This document shows positions 26,974 through 37,367 of a stretch of DNA of 64,000 nucleotides, one piece after another (position 1 is the stretch's first letter; each line of letters opens with the position of its first letter). Origin of the DNA: Azonexus hydrophilus (GTDB lineage: Bacteria; Pseudomonadota; Gammaproteobacteria; Burkholderiales; Rhodocyclaceae); NCBI RefSeq assembly GCF_905120355.1, contig NZ_CAJHOB010000001.1, positions 124,001 to 188,000 on the forward strand. Reading direction: 5' to 3'. The notes beneath the pieces are model-generated. The model made no database searches and was not told the DNA's origin. It saw only the letters and a program-made list of their open reading frames with translations. A program made the translations under genes and the position numbers.

Positions 26974-28302
26974 TCAGGCGGTACGGCCGAGCACCTGAAG
27001 AGCGCCGGCAACAGTGTAAAACGATCCGAAGGCCAGAATTCTATCACTTTCAGCCGCCGCTTCCCGGGCTGCTTGCATCGCCTGCTGCGGCGAATCGTGG
27101 CAGAACACTTCACCCGCCACGCCCAGCCCGGCGAGAATTTCCGCCAGCGTCGCGGCTGGCGTACCGCGCGGACCGGGCAGGCTGGCCAGGTGCCAGACAT
27201 CGATTTTGTCCCGCAGGGGCAACAAGGCGTTTTCAATATCCTTGTCCGACAACATACCGAGCACGGCGTGCGTTCGATTGAAAAACCCCATGTTGCCCAG
27301 ATTGTCGGCCAGTACCGCCAGTGCCTGCGGGTTGTGGCCAACATCCAGGACGATGCTGGGCTTGCCCGGAATGACCTGAAAGCGCCCACACAACTCAGTT
27401 TCGATCAGTCCGGGACGAATCGCCTGCATGGTGACCGGCAGCCGGTCACCAAGCGCTTCCAGTGCCGCCAGGGCAACACTGGCGTTGAACAATTGCGTGG
27501 CCCCACGTAATCCGGGATAGGCAAGCGGACGACGCAACACCTGCCCATCCGGTCGACGACACCACCAGCGCCACTGCCAGCGGTTTTCCGCCGTGCCGGC
27601 GGCCGCCTTTTCAAAACCGAAATCACGCCCCAGCAGCCGCAGATCGGCACCAAGCGCCGCCGCTTGCTGCAGCAAACCTTGCGGCGGATGCGGATCGGCG
27701 CACAAGGCCGGTTTGCCGGCACGAAAAATGCCGGCCTTCTCGTAACCGATGCTGTCACGGTCGTCACCCAGCCAGGTAGTATGGTCCAGCGCCACGCTGG
27801 TGATGACGGCCACATCCGGTTCATAGACATTGACCGCATCAAGTCGTCCACCCAGGCCGACTTCCAGAATCGCCACCTCGACGCCTGCTGCCGCAAACAC
27901 TTCCCAGGCGGCAAGCGTGCCAAATTCGAAGTAGGTCAGCGCCACACCGCTGGCCTGCCGCGCAGCTTCCACCCGGGCAAATGCCGCGCACAGGAGATCG
28001 TCGTCGGCCGGCACACCATTCAGCCGTACCCGCTCGTTGTAACGCAGCAGGTGCGGCGATGTATAACACCCCACCTTGTAACCCGCGCGCAACAGAATGT
28101 TCTGCAGGTAAGCGCAGGTCGATCCCTTGCCATTGGTGCCGCCAACGGTGATGACCGGGCAATGCTGCGACTGCTGCAACAGATCTTTGACCTGACGTAC
28201 CCGCTCCAGACCGAGCTCGATCCCCGCCTGCCCGAGCGGATGCAACTGCTCCAGGTGTTCGAGCCAGTCCGCCAGGGAGGCCGGAGCGGGTGCAGCGCTC
28301 AC
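26974..28302 (-). CDS. folC: dihydrofolate synthase / folylpolyglutamate synthase
   Basis: This 442-residue Mur-ligase-family enzyme adds glutamate to dihydropteroate and to folates. The ATP loop is [14 protein letters not shown] near residue 52. Folate-binding and Mur motifs follow in [11 protein letters not shown] and [12 protein letters not shown], with [11 protein letters not shown] after them. Length is typical (about 420-440). It overlaps accD upstream by 4 bases and leaves a 1-base gap to dedD. Confidence 0.95.
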   Translation of the reverse strand: MSAAPAPASLADWLEHLEQLHPLGQAGIELGLERVRQVKDLLQQSQHCPVITVGGTNGKGSTCAYLQNILLRAGYKVGCYTSPHLLRYNERVRLNGVPADDDLLCAAFARVEAARQASGVALTYFEFGTLAAWEVFAAAGVEVAILEVGLGGRLDAVNVYEPDVAVITSVALDHTTWLGDDRDSIGYEKAGIFRAGKPALCADPHPPQGLLQQAAALGADLRLLGRDFGFEKAAAGTAENRWQWRWWCRRPDGQVLRRPLAYPGLRGATQLFNASVALAALEALGDRLPVTMQAIRPGLIETELCGRFQVIPGKPSIVLDVGHNPQALAVLADNLGNMGFFNRTHAVLGMLSDKDIENALLPLRDKIDVWHLASLPGPRGTPAATLAEILAGLGVAGEVFCHDSPQQAMQAAREAAAESDRILAFGSFYTVAGALQVLGRTA

Positions 28303-29171
28303 GCCGCGTCGCTCCGGTTGAGCAGAAGCGACAAGGTAGCTGCGAGTTTGTCGCGCATCTCGCGACGATCCACGATCAGATCGATGGCCCCTTTGTCGAG
28401 CAGGAATTCAGCCCGCTGGAATCCTTCCGGCAGCTTCTCGCGTACCGTCTGTTCAATCACGCGCGGCCCGGCAAAGCCGATGAGGGCATTGGGCTCAGCC
28501 ATGACCACATCGCCGACAAAGGCAAAGGACGCAGAAACGCCACCCATGGTCGGATCGGTGAGAATGGAAATGAAGGGCTGGCCGATTTGCGACAAGCGGG
28601 TCAGCGCCGCGGTGGTTTTGGCCATCTGCATCAGCGAAAACAGCCCTTCCTGCATGCGCGCGCCGCCGGAAGCGGTGACGCAGACAAAGGGAATCTGCTG
28701 TTCGACCGCCGCGTTCACACCTCGGACAAAGCGCTCGCCGAGCACCGAGCCCATCGAACCGCCCATGAAGTCGAATTCAAACACCGCCGCCACCAGGGGA
28801 ATACCCTTCACGGTCCCCTGCATGGCCACCAGGGAATCGCTTTCGCCACTGTCCTGATGCGCTGCCATCAGGCGTTCCGGGTATTTTTTGGAATCCTTGA
28901 ACTTCAGACTATCGACCGGCAACACCTCGGCGCCAATCTCGCTGCGCCCTTCCGGATCCAGCAGCAGATCGAGCCGTTCGCGCGCATTCAGCCGATTATG
29001 GTGACCACACTTCGGGCACACCTGCAGATTATTGGCCAGATCGGTCGCGTACAGCACCGCCTCGCAGGCCGGACACTTGCTCCACAGGCCTTCCGGCAAG
29101 GTACTGCGGCGCGGCGCCTGACCGCTCTCGCGTTTGATTTTGGGGGGAAGCAGCTTGTTCAACCAGGTCAT
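28299..29171 (-). CDS. accD: acetyl-CoA carboxylase carboxyltransferase subunit beta
   Basis: This 290-residue subunit works with AccA to transfer the carboxyl group from biotin to acetyl-CoA, the first step of fatty acid synthesis. The N-terminal zinc ribbon uses C33, C36, C52 and C55. The crotonase-like body carries [11 protein letters not shown] and [11 protein letters not shown]. Length matches E. coli AccD (304) closely. It overlaps trpA by 4 bases and folC by 4 bases, typical of this operon in betaproteobacteria. Confidence 0.97.
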   Translation of the reverse strand: MTWLNKLLPPKIKRESGQAPRRSTLPEGLWSKCPACEAVLYATDLANNLQVCPKCGHHNRLNARERLDLLLDPEGRSEIGAEVLPVDSLKFKDSKKYPERLMAAHQDSGESDSLVAMQGTVKGIPLVAAVFEFDFMGGSMGSVLGERFVRGVNAAVEQQIPFVCVTASGGARMQEGLFSLMQMAKTTAALTRLSQIGQPFISILTDPTMGGVSASFAFVGDVVMAEPNALIGFAGPRVIEQTVREKLPEGFQRAEFLLDKGAIDLIVDRREMRDKLAATLSLLLNRSDAA

Positions 29172-29974
29172 TTTTTCACCTCATCCATAGCCCGGCGCAT
29201 GTCAGTCAGCACTGCCGCCACCCGGGTACAACACGCCTCAAGCGAGGATTGTTCGATTTCTTCGATCAGTCGGCTACCGACGATCACGGCATCGGCAAAC
29301 GCTGCGATGCGCGCCGCAGCTGTCGCATCACGGATACCAAAGCCAACGCCGACCGGCAAGCCGGTCTGTGCACGGATCTGCGGCAACTTCTGCGCCACCG
29401 CATCGACATTAAGCGCCCCCGATCCCGTCACACCGACCAGCGACACGTAATAAACATAGCCGCTGGCGATAGCCGCCGTATGGGCGATCCGTTCCGGAGA
29501 AGAGGTCGGCGCAATCAGGAAAATGGGATCGATATCAACGGCGCGCATGGCCGAGCCAAAGTTTGCTGCCTCTTCCGGCGGGTAATCCACCACGAGCACC
29601 CCATCCACGCCGGCCTGCGCCGCGGCGGCGGCAAATTTCTGCACCCCCATCGCCTCGATCGGGTTGGCGTACCCCATCAGGACGACCGGAGTATGCGGAT
29701 CCTGCTGCCGGAACTCGGCCACCTGGGCGAGCACGGTCGACAAGCGCATTCCCTGCGCCAGGGCTTTTTCCGAGGCACGCTGAATGCTTGGCCCATCAGC
29801 CATCGGGTCGGAAAAAGGCACACCGAGTTCGATCACATCAACCCCGGCAGCCACCATGGCATGCATCAGCGGCACGGTCAGCGCCGGGCTGGGAAAGCCG
29901 GCGGTCACGAAGGGAATGAGCGCAGCGCGTTGCTCGCTGGCAAGACGTCTGAACGTTGTTTGAATTCTGGACAT
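29168..29974 (-). CDS. trpA: tryptophan synthase alpha subunit
   Basis: This 268-residue TIM-barrel subunit cleaves indole-3-glycerol phosphate to indole, which channels to TrpB. Catalytic residues E49 and D60 lie in [29 protein letters not shown] and GVGFGI form the phosphate-binding loops. It lies 21 bases after trpB and overlaps accD by 4 bases. Confidence 0.97.
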   Translation of the reverse strand: MSRIQTTFRRLASEQRAALIPFVTAGFPSPALTVPLMHAMVAAGVDVIELGVPFSDPMADGPSIQRASEKALAQGMRLSTVLAQVAEFRQQDPHTPVVLMGYANPIEAMGVQKFAAAAAQAGVDGVLVVDYPPEEAANFGSAMRAVDIDPIFLIAPTSSPERIAHTAAIASGYVYYVSLVGVTGSGALNVDAVAQKLPQIRAQTGLPVGVGFGIRDATAAARIAAFADAVIVGSRLIEEIEQSSLEACCTRVAAVLTDMRRAMDEVKK

Positions 29975-29995
29975 GGGCGTAAGTCGCGGAAGGTT

Positions 29996-31201
29996 TCAGA
30001 AGGTAATGCCGGATTGTTCGGCAACCGTGTGCATGTCTTTATCGCCACGCCCGGAAAGATTGACCAGCAGAATCTTGTCGGCAGCAAGTGTCGGCGCGAG
30101 TTTCATGGCGTACGCCAGGGCATGGCTAGACTCGAGCGCCGGAATGATGCCCTCGTAGCGGCAGAGATCGTGAAACGCCTTGAGCGCTTCGGCATCCGTG
30201 ACGGGCTGGTACTGCGCCCGTCCGGTATCCTTCAACCAGGCATGCTCCGGGCCCACGCCGGGGTAATCCAGCCCGGCCGAAATGGAATGAGTTTCGATGA
30301 TCTGGCCATCGTCATCCTGCAGCAGATAGGTCCGGTTACCATGCAACACCCCCGGCACACCTGCCGTCAGCGAAGCCGCGTGGCGACCCGTCGCCACGCC
30401 GTCGCCAGCCGCCTCGACACCGACCAGGCGGACCTCCGGGTGATCGAGGTAGGGATAGAAAATCCCCATCGCATTCGAACCGCCACCTACTGCAGCAATC
30501 ACAACATCAGGCTGGCGTCCGGTCATTTCCGGCAGTTGCACCAGGCATTCTTCGCCAATGATTTTCTGAAAATCACGCACCAGCATCGGATACGGATGCG
30601 GCCCAGCCACCGTCCCGATGATGTAGAAGGTGTTGTGGATGTTCGCAACCCAGTCACGCATGGCTTCGTTGAGGGCATCCTTCAGCGTACGCGAACCGGA
30701 CTCCACCGGCACCACGGTTGCCCCGAGCAGTTTCATGCGGTACACATTGGCCGCCTGACGCCGCACGTCCTCCGCGCCCATGTACACCACGCATTCAAAA
30801 CCATAGCGGGCGGCCACCGTCGCTGTCGCCACACCATGCTGACCAGCACCGGTTTCGGCGATCACACGCGGCTTGCCCATGCGTCTGGCCAGCAGAGCCT
30901 GGCCGATGCAGTTATTCACCTTGTGGGCGCCGGTATGGTTCAAATCCTCACGCTTGAGGTAGATCTGGGCGCCGCCAAGCATCGTTGACAGGCGCTGGGC
31001 GTGGTAAACCGGCGATGGCCGGCCAACGAAATGCTTCAATTCATATTCATATTCGGCATGAAAGGCTGGATCGGCCTGTGCCGCAGCATAGGCCGCCTTC
31101 AGTTCATCGAGCGCACCAAACAGCGTCTCGGCGACAAAAACGCCACCGTAAGGTCCGAAATGACCGCTGGCGTCGGGAAAGTTGTAATGCGATTGGGACA
31201 T
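29996..31201 (-). CDS. trpB: tryptophan synthase beta subunit
   Basis: This 401-residue PLP subunit condenses indole with serine. The PLP lysine is K94 in HTGAHKVNN, and GGGSNAMG binds the cofactor phosphate. Length matches TrpB1 (about 400). A 122-base gap with a hairpin separates it from trpF upstream, the largest break in this operon. An AGGAG site precedes ATG 31201. Confidence 0.97.
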   Translation of the reverse strand: MSQSHYNFPDASGHFGPYGGVFVAETLFGALDELKAAYAAAQADPAFHAEYEYELKHFVGRPSPVYHAQRLSTMLGGAQIYLKREDLNHTGAHKVNNCIGQALLARRMGKPRVIAETGAGQHGVATATVAARYGFECVVYMGAEDVRRQAANVYRMKLLGATVVPVESGSRTLKDALNEAMRDWVANIHNTFYIIGTVAGPHPYPMLVRDFQKIIGEECLVQLPEMTGRQPDVVIAAVGGGSNAMGIFYPYLDHPEVRLVGVEAAGDGVATGRHAASLTAGVPGVLHGNRTYLLQDDDGQIIETHSISAGLDYPGVGPEHAWLKDTGRAQYQPVTDAEALKAFHDLCRYEGIIPALESSHALAYAMKLAPTLAADKILLVNLSGRGDKDMHTVAEQSGITF

Positions 31202-31240
31202 GGCGAAACTCCTGAAAAATGAATGAACGGGACAGTGCAG

Positions 31241-31260
31241 CCATCCCGTTTCAGGGATGG
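31241..31260 (-). promoter_or_regulatory. hairpin in the trpF-trpB gap
   Basis: CCATCCC at 31241-31247 pairs with GGGATGG at 31254-31260 around a 6-base loop, 40 bases upstream of trpB. There is no T run on either strand, so it is more likely a leader structure or processing site than a terminator. I saw no short Trp-rich leader peptide. Confidence 0.4.
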
Positions 31261-31323
31261 TTCGCCAGATGACGCCGCCAACAGGTTCGGGTGATACCGC
31301 CCACCGATTTGCGCATAACTTTC

Positions 31324-31965
31324 CTAAATGACGCCGCTCGCCGCATCGGCCGCCCGTACGGCAGCGACAAAAGCAGTGATCCGGTCATGATCCTTGATAC
31401 CCTTGCTCACTTCGACCCCGGATGACACATCGACTGCCACCGGGCGCAGTTTTTCCAGCGCCGCCGCCACGTTGCCAGCATGTAAGCCCCCGGACAAAAT
31501 CCAGTGCCCGGGCAGATCAGGCGGAATCAGGCTCCAATCAAACACGTGCCCGCCACCGCCGTACCCCTCCACAAACGCATCGAGCAACAGCGCACGAGCC
31601 TGGCCGAACGCAGCGGCGAATTCTACCAGATCGAGCCCCGGCTTCACCCGTGCCGCACGTAGCCAGGGACGCGCAAACTGGGCACAGTAATCTGGTGTTT
31701 CATCACCATGAAACTGCAGCAGATTGAGCGGCACCTGCCGACAAACCGCCTCTACCTGCGCCGCCTCGGCATTGACGAACAGCCCCACCAGATCAACGAA
31801 AGGCGGTACCCGGCGCGCCAGTTCGGCCGCCTGCTGCGGCGCAACATAGCGTGGGCTGGACGGATAAAAAACAAAGCCCAGCGCATCGGCGCCGGCAGCA
31901 ACTGCGGCGTCCACATCCTCGGCGCGGGTCAGACCGCAAATCTTGATGCGTGTTTTCCCCTGCAT
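31324..31965 (-). CDS. trpF: phosphoribosylanthranilate isomerase
   Basis: This 213-residue TIM barrel isomerises phosphoribosylanthranilate in tryptophan synthesis. The N-terminus [13 protein letters not shown] holds the catalytic Cys; the phosphate site is [11 protein letters not shown] and VDVSSGVE near the end. ATG 31965 has AGGAGAG upstream and follows the truA stop by 2 bases; the longer frame to 32022 lies inside truA and was rejected. truA-trpF-trpB-trpA is a standard betaproteobacterial order. Confidence 0.96.
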   Translation of the reverse strand: MQGKTRIKICGLTRAEDVDAAVAAGADALGFVFYPSSPRYVAPQQAAELARRVPPFVDLVGLFVNAEAAQVEAVCRQVPLNLLQFHGDETPDYCAQFARPWLRAARVKPGLDLVEFAAAFGQARALLLDAFVEGYGGGGHVFDWSLIPPDLPGHWILSGGLHAGNVAAALEKLRPVAVDVSSGVEVSKGIKDHDRITAFVAAVRAADAASGVI

Positions 31966-31967
31966 CC

Positions 31968-32759
31968 TCAGCTCTCTCCTAGATCGACCAAGTCGTCCAA
32001 CGGTTCCGGAATATTCCAGCACTCCGGATAAACCGGACCACGAAAATAAAGACCATCGGCGGCAAACGTCGGGGCGGCCAGACTGCGGTCACGCTGCCGC
32101 AGCAGTTCATCAAACCAGTCCGGCGACTGCGCCGCTTTCCCGACATAGACCAGCGCTCCGACAAGATTGCGCACCATGTGATGCAAAAACGCTGACGCCA
32201 TGAAATCGAAAATGAACAGATCGCCCCGACGCGAAACAGACGCTTCATGCATCAGCTTGACCGGCGATTTGGCCTGACATTGCGCGGCGCGGAAGGCAGA
32301 AAAATCGTGCTCACCCAGCAGACGCTGCGCCGCATCCTGCATGCTTTTCAAGTCCAGTGGCACGTGCAACCAGCCCACCCGCCCCTGCCACAAACCCGGG
32401 CGCTGGGCGCGGTTGAGTAAAAGGTAGCGATACCGACGCGCCTGGGCAGAAAAGCGTGCATGGAAGGTAGCATCGACCTCCAGCGCCCAGCGCACCGCGA
32501 CTCCTTCGGGCAAATGACTATTCACACCGCGCACCCAGGCTGTCAGCGGTCGCCTGGCTCCCGTATCGAAGTGCACCACCTGCTGGATGGCATGCACCCC
32601 GGCATCGGTCCGACCTGCACACAAGGCTGCAACCGGCTCGCCTGCAATGGCAGCCAATGCCGCTTCCAGTGCGTCCTGTACCGTGCCACCGCCAGCCTGA
32701 CTCTGCCAGCCATGAAAAGGCTGGCCAAAATACTCAACACCAAGCGCAATACGAGTCAA
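31968..32759 (-). CDS. truA: tRNA pseudouridine(38-40) synthase
   Basis: This 263-residue enzyme makes pseudouridine at positions 38-40 of tRNA anticodon arms. The catalytic aspartate is D52 in CAGRTDAGVHA. FMASAFLHHMVRNLVG near the C-terminus is the other strong signature. The start appears to be TTG 32759, with AGGAG about 9 bases upstream and no suitable ATG. It lies between fimV and trpF as expected. Confidence 0.95.
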   Translation of the reverse strand: MTRIALGVEYFGQPFHGWQSQAGGGTVQDALEAALAAIAGEPVAALCAGRTDAGVHAIQQVVHFDTGARRPLTAWVRGVNSHLPEGVAVRWALEVDATFHARFSAQARRYRYLLLNRAQRPGLWQGRVGWLHVPLDLKSMQDAAQRLLGEHDFSAFRAAQCQAKSPVKLMHEASVSRRGDLFIFDFMASAFLHHMVRNLVGALVYVGKAAQSPDWFDELLRQRDRSLAAPTFAADGLYFRGPVYPECWNIPEPLDDLVDLGES

Positions 32760-32791
32760 GGATGTGATTCTCCTGATACGGGGTCAACAAC

Positions 32792-32813
32792 AAACGGCCC
32801 GAAAGGGCCGTTT
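32792..32813 (-). terminator. hairpin between fimV and truA
   Basis: AAACGGCCC at 32792-32800 pairs with GGGCCGTTT at 32805-32813 around a GAAA tetraloop. It lies 43 bases past the fimV stop on the minus strand. The T tract is short, so readthrough into truA is plausible. Confidence 0.6.
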
Positions 32814-32855
32814 GCCATGGTTGGGGCATGCATTCTACCCCGGCTTGCGGCAGAC

Positions 32856-35800
32856 TCAGCCGCCGATCTGCGCCAGAACTTCGCGCGCCTTTTCGACCAG
32901 ATCGACTGGCCCCTCACCAATGACTTCCTGCAGCAATTCACGCGCCCCCTCGAGATCACCCATTTCCTGATAGGCCTTGGCCAGATCAAGCTTGGTATTG
33001 ACCTCTTCCCAGCGTCCATCACGAACCGGGGTGGCCGCTTCAGTCTCCGGCGTCGTGGCAGCCGGCGCAGGTTCAGCAGCCAGGTCGAGATTGATCGAAC
33101 CGATATCGAAATCCGAAGCCATCGGCTGACCAAGAAATACCGAGTCACTGAGTTTGACGTCGAAATCGATATCCTCGGGGGCTCCCACCGGCGTATTGAT
33201 GACGGTGCTCGTCAAATCCGGCATGTTGACCACTGTACTGGCAAAGCTCGGAGCCGTTTCTATGCTCTGCGCCAGATCGGCCAGGTTCTGCTCGGCTACA
33301 GCATCGTCGCCAGCAAAAGTCGACATATCGGTGGGCACTTGTGTCGCAACCAGGGTTTCCGGCAAGGCATCACGCTCAGCCACGAGTTCCGTGGACGCGG
33401 GTGCTGCAATCCCAGGCTGCGCAAAATCGAGCCCATCCAGATTCAGGTCATTCTCGGTCTCATCAACCGTGAAATCGCTGCTTGGTGCAACGACCAAGGT
33501 TCCTTCCGGCGAGAACTGGTGCATGCCGTCAGTTGCGACGGGGGCTTTGGTCACAGCAGCAGCCGGCACATCGGTTGACGGTACCGGCGACTCGGCAGCA
33601 GCCAGCTTGCTATCGCCAAGGTCGAAGTCAAGACTGATGTCGCTTGCCACGAAAGGATCTTCCGCCACTTCCTCCGGCACAGACACCTCCGGCGCCGCGA
33701 AAGACAGCGGCTGAGTTTTTTCGGCCGCAAATTCAAGCACCGTATCCTTTGCCGGAGTTGTCGCCATCGTGGGTACAACAGGCGCTTCGGGTTCGGCGGC
33801 CGGAAAATCGAAGGATAAATCAGCATCGGCCGCCCGCTCTGGCGAGGCCTGCGGCAATTCAGGCACAGGCGCAGCCTCAACGGCAACGGAATCAGATTCG
33901 CTGGCCGGCACCTCGAAAGCTGACACAGCGACTGGCTCCACTGTGGCCACCGGGGCTTCGGGCGGCAAAGCAATTTCCACCGGAGCACCTGGCGACACCG
34001 CAGCACTTGTTTTTGCTGCGCCATAAAGCGGGTTGCTGGGGTCGATCTGCCGTCCCATCTCCGCTACCTTGTGCCATTCTGGACCATTACCCCCCGATTG
34101 CGCATAAAGCTCACCGGCCAGGGTTTCAAATTGCTTGGTGCTACGTCGGTTCGCGTAAATCTCCAGCAATTTGGCATGAATGGCAAGACGGCTCGGATCC
34201 TTGTGCATTGCTTCGAGCAAAATCTCTTCGGCCTGGGAATCACGCCCGTAGGCCATATAAACATCCGCTTCAGCGACGGGGTCCACTTCATCGGTATCAA
34301 TGGTTCCCGGACCGGCCTGGCTGAACTCGCCGGTATGAGGCGGCGCAGTACCGGTATCAACCGTCTGCCCACCATTCGTGCCAAACACAGAATTTGGCCC
34401 AAGGCTGGAGGGCGGTGGCGGCAGGGTCTCGGTCAGCGCGATTTCGGTTGCTGTATTTTGTTGCCGACGACGATAGAAGAACAAGCCTCCAAGCAGTGCC
34501 AAGGCACCTGCACCACCCACCAGAGGCAGCGGATCTTCCAGCAGGCCATCAAGGAAGCCAGCCTCTGGCACAGGCTCCGGCTCCGGCTCTGAAACTGATG
34601 CTATCGGTTTTTCAACAGGGAGCGGTGCCGGCTCGGCAACGGGCGCTGGCGCAGTCTCTTCAGCCGGCGCAGCAGCCTGTTCGGCTGGGGTTTCCGCTGC
34701 AGGCGCAGTTTCTGCGGCAGGCGCGCTTTCCTGCGCTGGAGCAGAAACCGCCTCCTTCACTACTTCAACCGGGGTTGCCGCGACCGGCGCAACCACCGCT
34801 GCAGCAGGCGGCGCTACTGCCGGTTTTTCGAGTTCTGCCAGACGCTGGTTCTTCATCTCCAGCAATTTCTGCAATTCACCCAGATTCTTTTCCAGAAGTG
34901 TTACGCGTGTCTGCGATTCCTGCAGTGACTTCTCCAGAGCGAGGCGCTCCAGATCGTTTGCCTTGTCGCCTTTACCCCCCTTGTCTGCGCGCCCGACCTT
35001 GACCTGATCCTTGCTGGCATCGATGGCTGGCGTTTTTTCTTCCACACGAGGAGTAATCTTGCCGGCAGCAGCCTGCTCAGGCGCCACGGCATCCTGCTTG
35101 CTCTCAGCCCCCTGGCTGGCTGCCGCTGCCAGTTTCTTCCGATAGGCATCAAAATCGCCCGCCGAAACATAGATCTGACGGGCCTCTTTGGGGCTGATCG
35201 CAGCGACAGCTGCCTCATCCGGAATATTCAGGATGGCGCCGGCTTTCAGGCGATGAATGTCGTTTTCGATGAAAGCTTTGCGGTTGTTGCGATAGATACC
35301 AGCCAGCATCTGCTCCAGCGTAACCCCCGCATATTGGCGCTCAGCAGCGATCTTGCGCAGATTTTCACCGCGCTCTACCGTATGCTGTCCTGGTTCGGCA
35401 GTCGCTGCCGGCGCTTTCGCCGCAGATGCCACCGGTGCGGCTTTGGCTGATGCTGCCGTATCCACAGGCTTGGGTGCCGGAGCACTGGCTACCGGTGCAT
35501 CGTGCCGGTTGTCACGCACCGTTTCAACCACCCTCGCATCGACCGTGCTGCGCGCTTTGGCTGCCGGCGAAAATTCAGGAGGATCAAGGAGGAAGGTATA
35601 CTCACGCACCAGGCGACCAGTTGGCCAGTTCAGCTCGACAAGAAAATCGAGGAATGGATCATTCACCGGGCGGCCGGAAGAAATCTTGAGTACTGCTTTA
35701 CCGCCTTTACGCTTCTCGACATTGAAACTCAGATCATTCAGTACGCTCGAATACTCAACACCTGCCTGGCTGAACACATCGGCTGGTGCCAGACGCGCCG

Positions 35801-35996
35801 TCATCCCGCTCAATTCTTCCGGTGTAGCCGAGAGCGTCACCTCGGCACGTAAGGGCTGCCCCAGACCGGACAGCACCGTCAATTTACCCAGTCCTGCTGC
35901 ATGCGCCGAGGCGCCCGCCAGAGACATGCCGGCAGCAACTGCAAGCGCCAGTGCGCACTTTTTGAATTTGGAAGATTTGTTCTCGATCACGGCCAT
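32856..35996 (-). CDS. fimV: FimV/HubP-type polar landmark protein
   Basis: This 1046-residue protein has a signal peptide (about 1-33), a FimV N-terminal domain (about 35-135; LTVLSGLGQPLRAEVTL) and a LysM peptidoglycan-binding domain at about 203-257. A coiled coil (about 345-395), a Pro/Ala/Glu linker, and one membrane helix (about 492-510, followed by RRRQQ) come next. A long acidic cytoplasmic part with a TPR-like segment (about 575-650) leads to the conserved C-terminal FimV TPR (about 1000-1046; KLDLAKAYQEMGDLEGARELL). FimV/HubP organises cell-pole functions such as type IV pili and twitching. Position between asd and truA matches other Proteobacteria. Confidence 0.95.
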   Translation of the reverse strand: MAVIENKSSKFKKCALALAVAAGMSLAGASAHAAGLGKLTVLSGLGQPLRAEVTLSATPEELSGMTARLAPADVFSQAGVEYSSVLNDLSFNVEKRKGGKAVLKISSGRPVNDPFLDFLVELNWPTGRLVREYTFLLDPPEFSPAAKARSTVDARVVETVRDNRHDAPVASAPAPKPVDTAASAKAAPVASAAKAPAATAEPGQHTVERGENLRKIAAERQYAGVTLEQMLAGIYRNNRKAFIENDIHRLKAGAILNIPDEAAVAAISPKEARQIYVSAGDFDAYRKKLAAAASQGAESKQDAVAPEQAAAGKITPRVEEKTPAIDASKDQVKVGRADKGGKGDKANDLERLALEKSLQESQTRVTLLEKNLGELQKLLEMKNQRLAELEKPAVAPPAAAVVAPVAATPVEVVKEAVSAPAQESAPAAETAPAAETPAEQAAAPAEETAPAPVAEPAPLPVEKPIASVSEPEPEPVPEAGFLDGLLEDPLPLVGGAGALALLGGLFFYRRRQQNTATEIALTETLPPPPSSLGPNSVFGTNGGQTVDTGTAPPHTGEFSQAGPGTIDTDEVDPVAEADVYMAYGRDSQAEEILLEAMHKDPSRLAIHAKLLEIYANRRSTKQFETLAGELYAQSGGNGPEWHKVAEMGRQIDPSNPLYGAAKTSAAVSPGAPVEIALPPEAPVATVEPVAVSAFEVPASESDSVAVEAAPVPELPQASPERAADADLSFDFPAAEPEAPVVPTMATTPAKDTVLEFAAEKTQPLSFAAPEVSVPEEVAEDPFVASDISLDFDLGDSKLAAAESPVPSTDVPAAAVTKAPVATDGMHQFSPEGTLVVAPSSDFTVDETENDLNLDGLDFAQPGIAAPASTELVAERDALPETLVATQVPTDMSTFAGDDAVAEQNLADLAQSIETAPSFASTVVNMPDLTSTVINTPVGAPEDIDFDVKLSDSVFLGQPMASDFDIGSINLDLAAEPAPAATTPETEAATPVRDGRWEEVNTKLDLAKAYQEMGDLEGARELLQEVIGEGPVDLVEKAREVLAQIGG

Positions 35997-36036
35997 GCCT
36001 TGCGCGTATTACTTGGAATAATCAAATTAACATCAT

Positions 36037-36061
36037 GGGTTTAGCATTGCAAGCTAAACCC
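36037..36061. promoter_or_regulatory. 25-base palindrome upstream of fimV
   Basis: GGGTTTAGC at 36037-36045 and GCTAAACCC at 36053-36061 are perfect complements around a 7-base centre that contains TTGCAA. On the minus strand this TTGCAA (36052-36047) could be a -35, with TAATTT as -10 at 17-base spacing, so the palindrome would overlap the fimV promoter as an operator. It could instead be a 5' leader hairpin. A smaller repeat, GGGGAT/ATCCCC, lies at 36073-36092. Confidence 0.5.
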
Positions 36062-36098
36062 GCTTCTGAACAGGGGATTTTTGCATATCCCCAACAAT

Positions 36099-36126
36099 GA
36101 AAAACGGGGCTGATGCCCCGTTTTTC
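36099..36126 (-). terminator. strong bidirectional terminator after asd
   Basis: A perfect 12-base stem, GAAAAACGGGGC at 36099-36110 with its complement at 36115-36126, surrounds a 4-base loop. On the minus strand the second arm ends in TTTTTC. It lies 17 bases past the asd stop and separates the leu-asd unit from fimV. Confidence 0.9.
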
Positions 36127-36142
36127 ATCAGTCCTGCGACAC

Positions 36143-37276
36143 TCACGCAGCCAGCAGAATACGCAGCATGCGACGCAGCGGCTCGGCAGCACCCCACAAC
36201 AACTGGTCGCCGCAAGTGAAGGCCGCCAGATACTCCGGACCCATCGCCATTTTGTGCAGACGGCCGACCGTCACCGTCAGCGTGCCGGTGACGGCCGCCG
36301 GCGTCAGTTCACGCTCGGAAATCTCGCGATCGTTCGGCACGACCTTGGCCCACGGGTTGGCCTTGGCGAGCATGTCGGAAATCTCGTCGAGTGGCACGTC
36401 CTTCTTCAGCTTGATGGTCAGCGCCTGGCTGTGGCAACGCATCGCGCCGATGCGCACGCACAGGCCGTCGATGGGAATCGAACCGGCCGTGCGGAAAGCC
36501 GGCTTGCCGAGGATCTTGTTGCATTCGGCGCCGCCCTTCCACTCTTCCTTGGACTGGCCGTTTTCGTACGGCACGTCGATCCACGGGATCAGCGAGCCGG
36601 CAAGCGGCGTGTTGCGGAAGTTCTTCTTCGGGAAGCTGTCGGAGCGGATGGTCTCGGCAACCTTGCGATCGATGTCGAGAATAGCCGAGGCCGGATCGGC
36701 GAGCAGATCCTTGACCGAGTCGTGAATGACGCCCATCTGCGAGATCAGCTCACGCATGTTCTGCGCACCGGCGCCGGACGCAGCCTGGTAGGTCATGGAC
36801 GTGGCCCACTCGACCAGATCGTTCTGGAACAGGCCACCAAGGCCCATCAGCATCAGGGAAACGGTGCAGTTGCCGCCGATCCAGTTTTTTCCGCCCTTGG
36901 CCAGCGCATCCTTGATCACGTGCATATTGACCGGATCGAGTACGATCACGGCGTCATCAGCCATGCGCAGCGACGAGGCGGCATCGATCCAGTGGCCGTT
37001 CCAGCCGGCGGCGCGCAGCTTGGGGAAGACTTCCTTGGTGTAGTCGCCGCCCTGGCAGGTGATGATGATCTCGCAGGCCTTCAGCGCCTCGATGTTGGAC
37101 GCGTCCTGCAGCGGCAGCGAGGCTTCCTTGCCGCCGAAGACCGGCGCCTTGCCGCCAGCGGCGGAGGTCGAGAAATAAACCGGATCGATATGAGCGAAAT
37201 CGCCCTCTTCGACCATACGCTGCATCAGCACGGAACCGACCATGCCACGCCAACCGACCAGACCAACCTTCTTCAT
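36143..37276 (-). CDS. asd: aspartate-semialdehyde dehydrogenase
   Basis: This 377-residue NADPH enzyme reduces aspartyl phosphate in the lysine, threonine and methionine pathway. The N-terminus [14 protein letters not shown] is the cofactor loop of the Gram-negative family. The catalytic cysteine is C137 in [10 protein letters not shown]; the substrate histidine is in [12 protein letters not shown] 37276 is preferred over GTG/ATG at 37282 because AGAAGGGA then stands 6 bases upstream. The gene follows leuB and ends at a strong terminator. Confidence 0.96.
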   Translation of the reverse strand: MKKVGLVGWRGMVGSVLMQRMVEEGDFAHIDPVYFSTSAAGGKAPVFGGKEASLPLQDASNIEALKACEIIITCQGGDYTKEVFPKLRAAGWNGHWIDAASSLRMADDAVIVLDPVNMHVIKDALAKGGKNWIGGNCTVSLMLMGLGGLFQNDLVEWATSMTYQAASGAGAQNMRELISQMGVIHDSVKDLLADPASAILDIDRKVAETIRSDSFPKKNFRNTPLAGSLIPWIDVPYENGQSKEEWKGGAECNKILGKPAFRTAGSIPIDGLCVRIGAMRCHSQALTIKLKKDVPLDEISDMLAKANPWAKVVPNDREISERELTPAAVTGTLTVTVGRLHKMAMGPEYLAAFTCGDQLLWGAAEPLRRMLRILLAA

Positions 37277-37367
37277 TACCATTCCCTTCTAATATGAAAA
37301 ACGAAGCGTGAAATGCAAAGCGCAAGGTTCGCCCAACGCAGCGATTACGCCTGCCATGATTCACATT

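Noticed and set aside
29249-30988. A 579-codon plus-strand frame opposite trpA and trpB
   Set aside because: Antisense shadow; composition is His/Arg-rich and no family is recognised.
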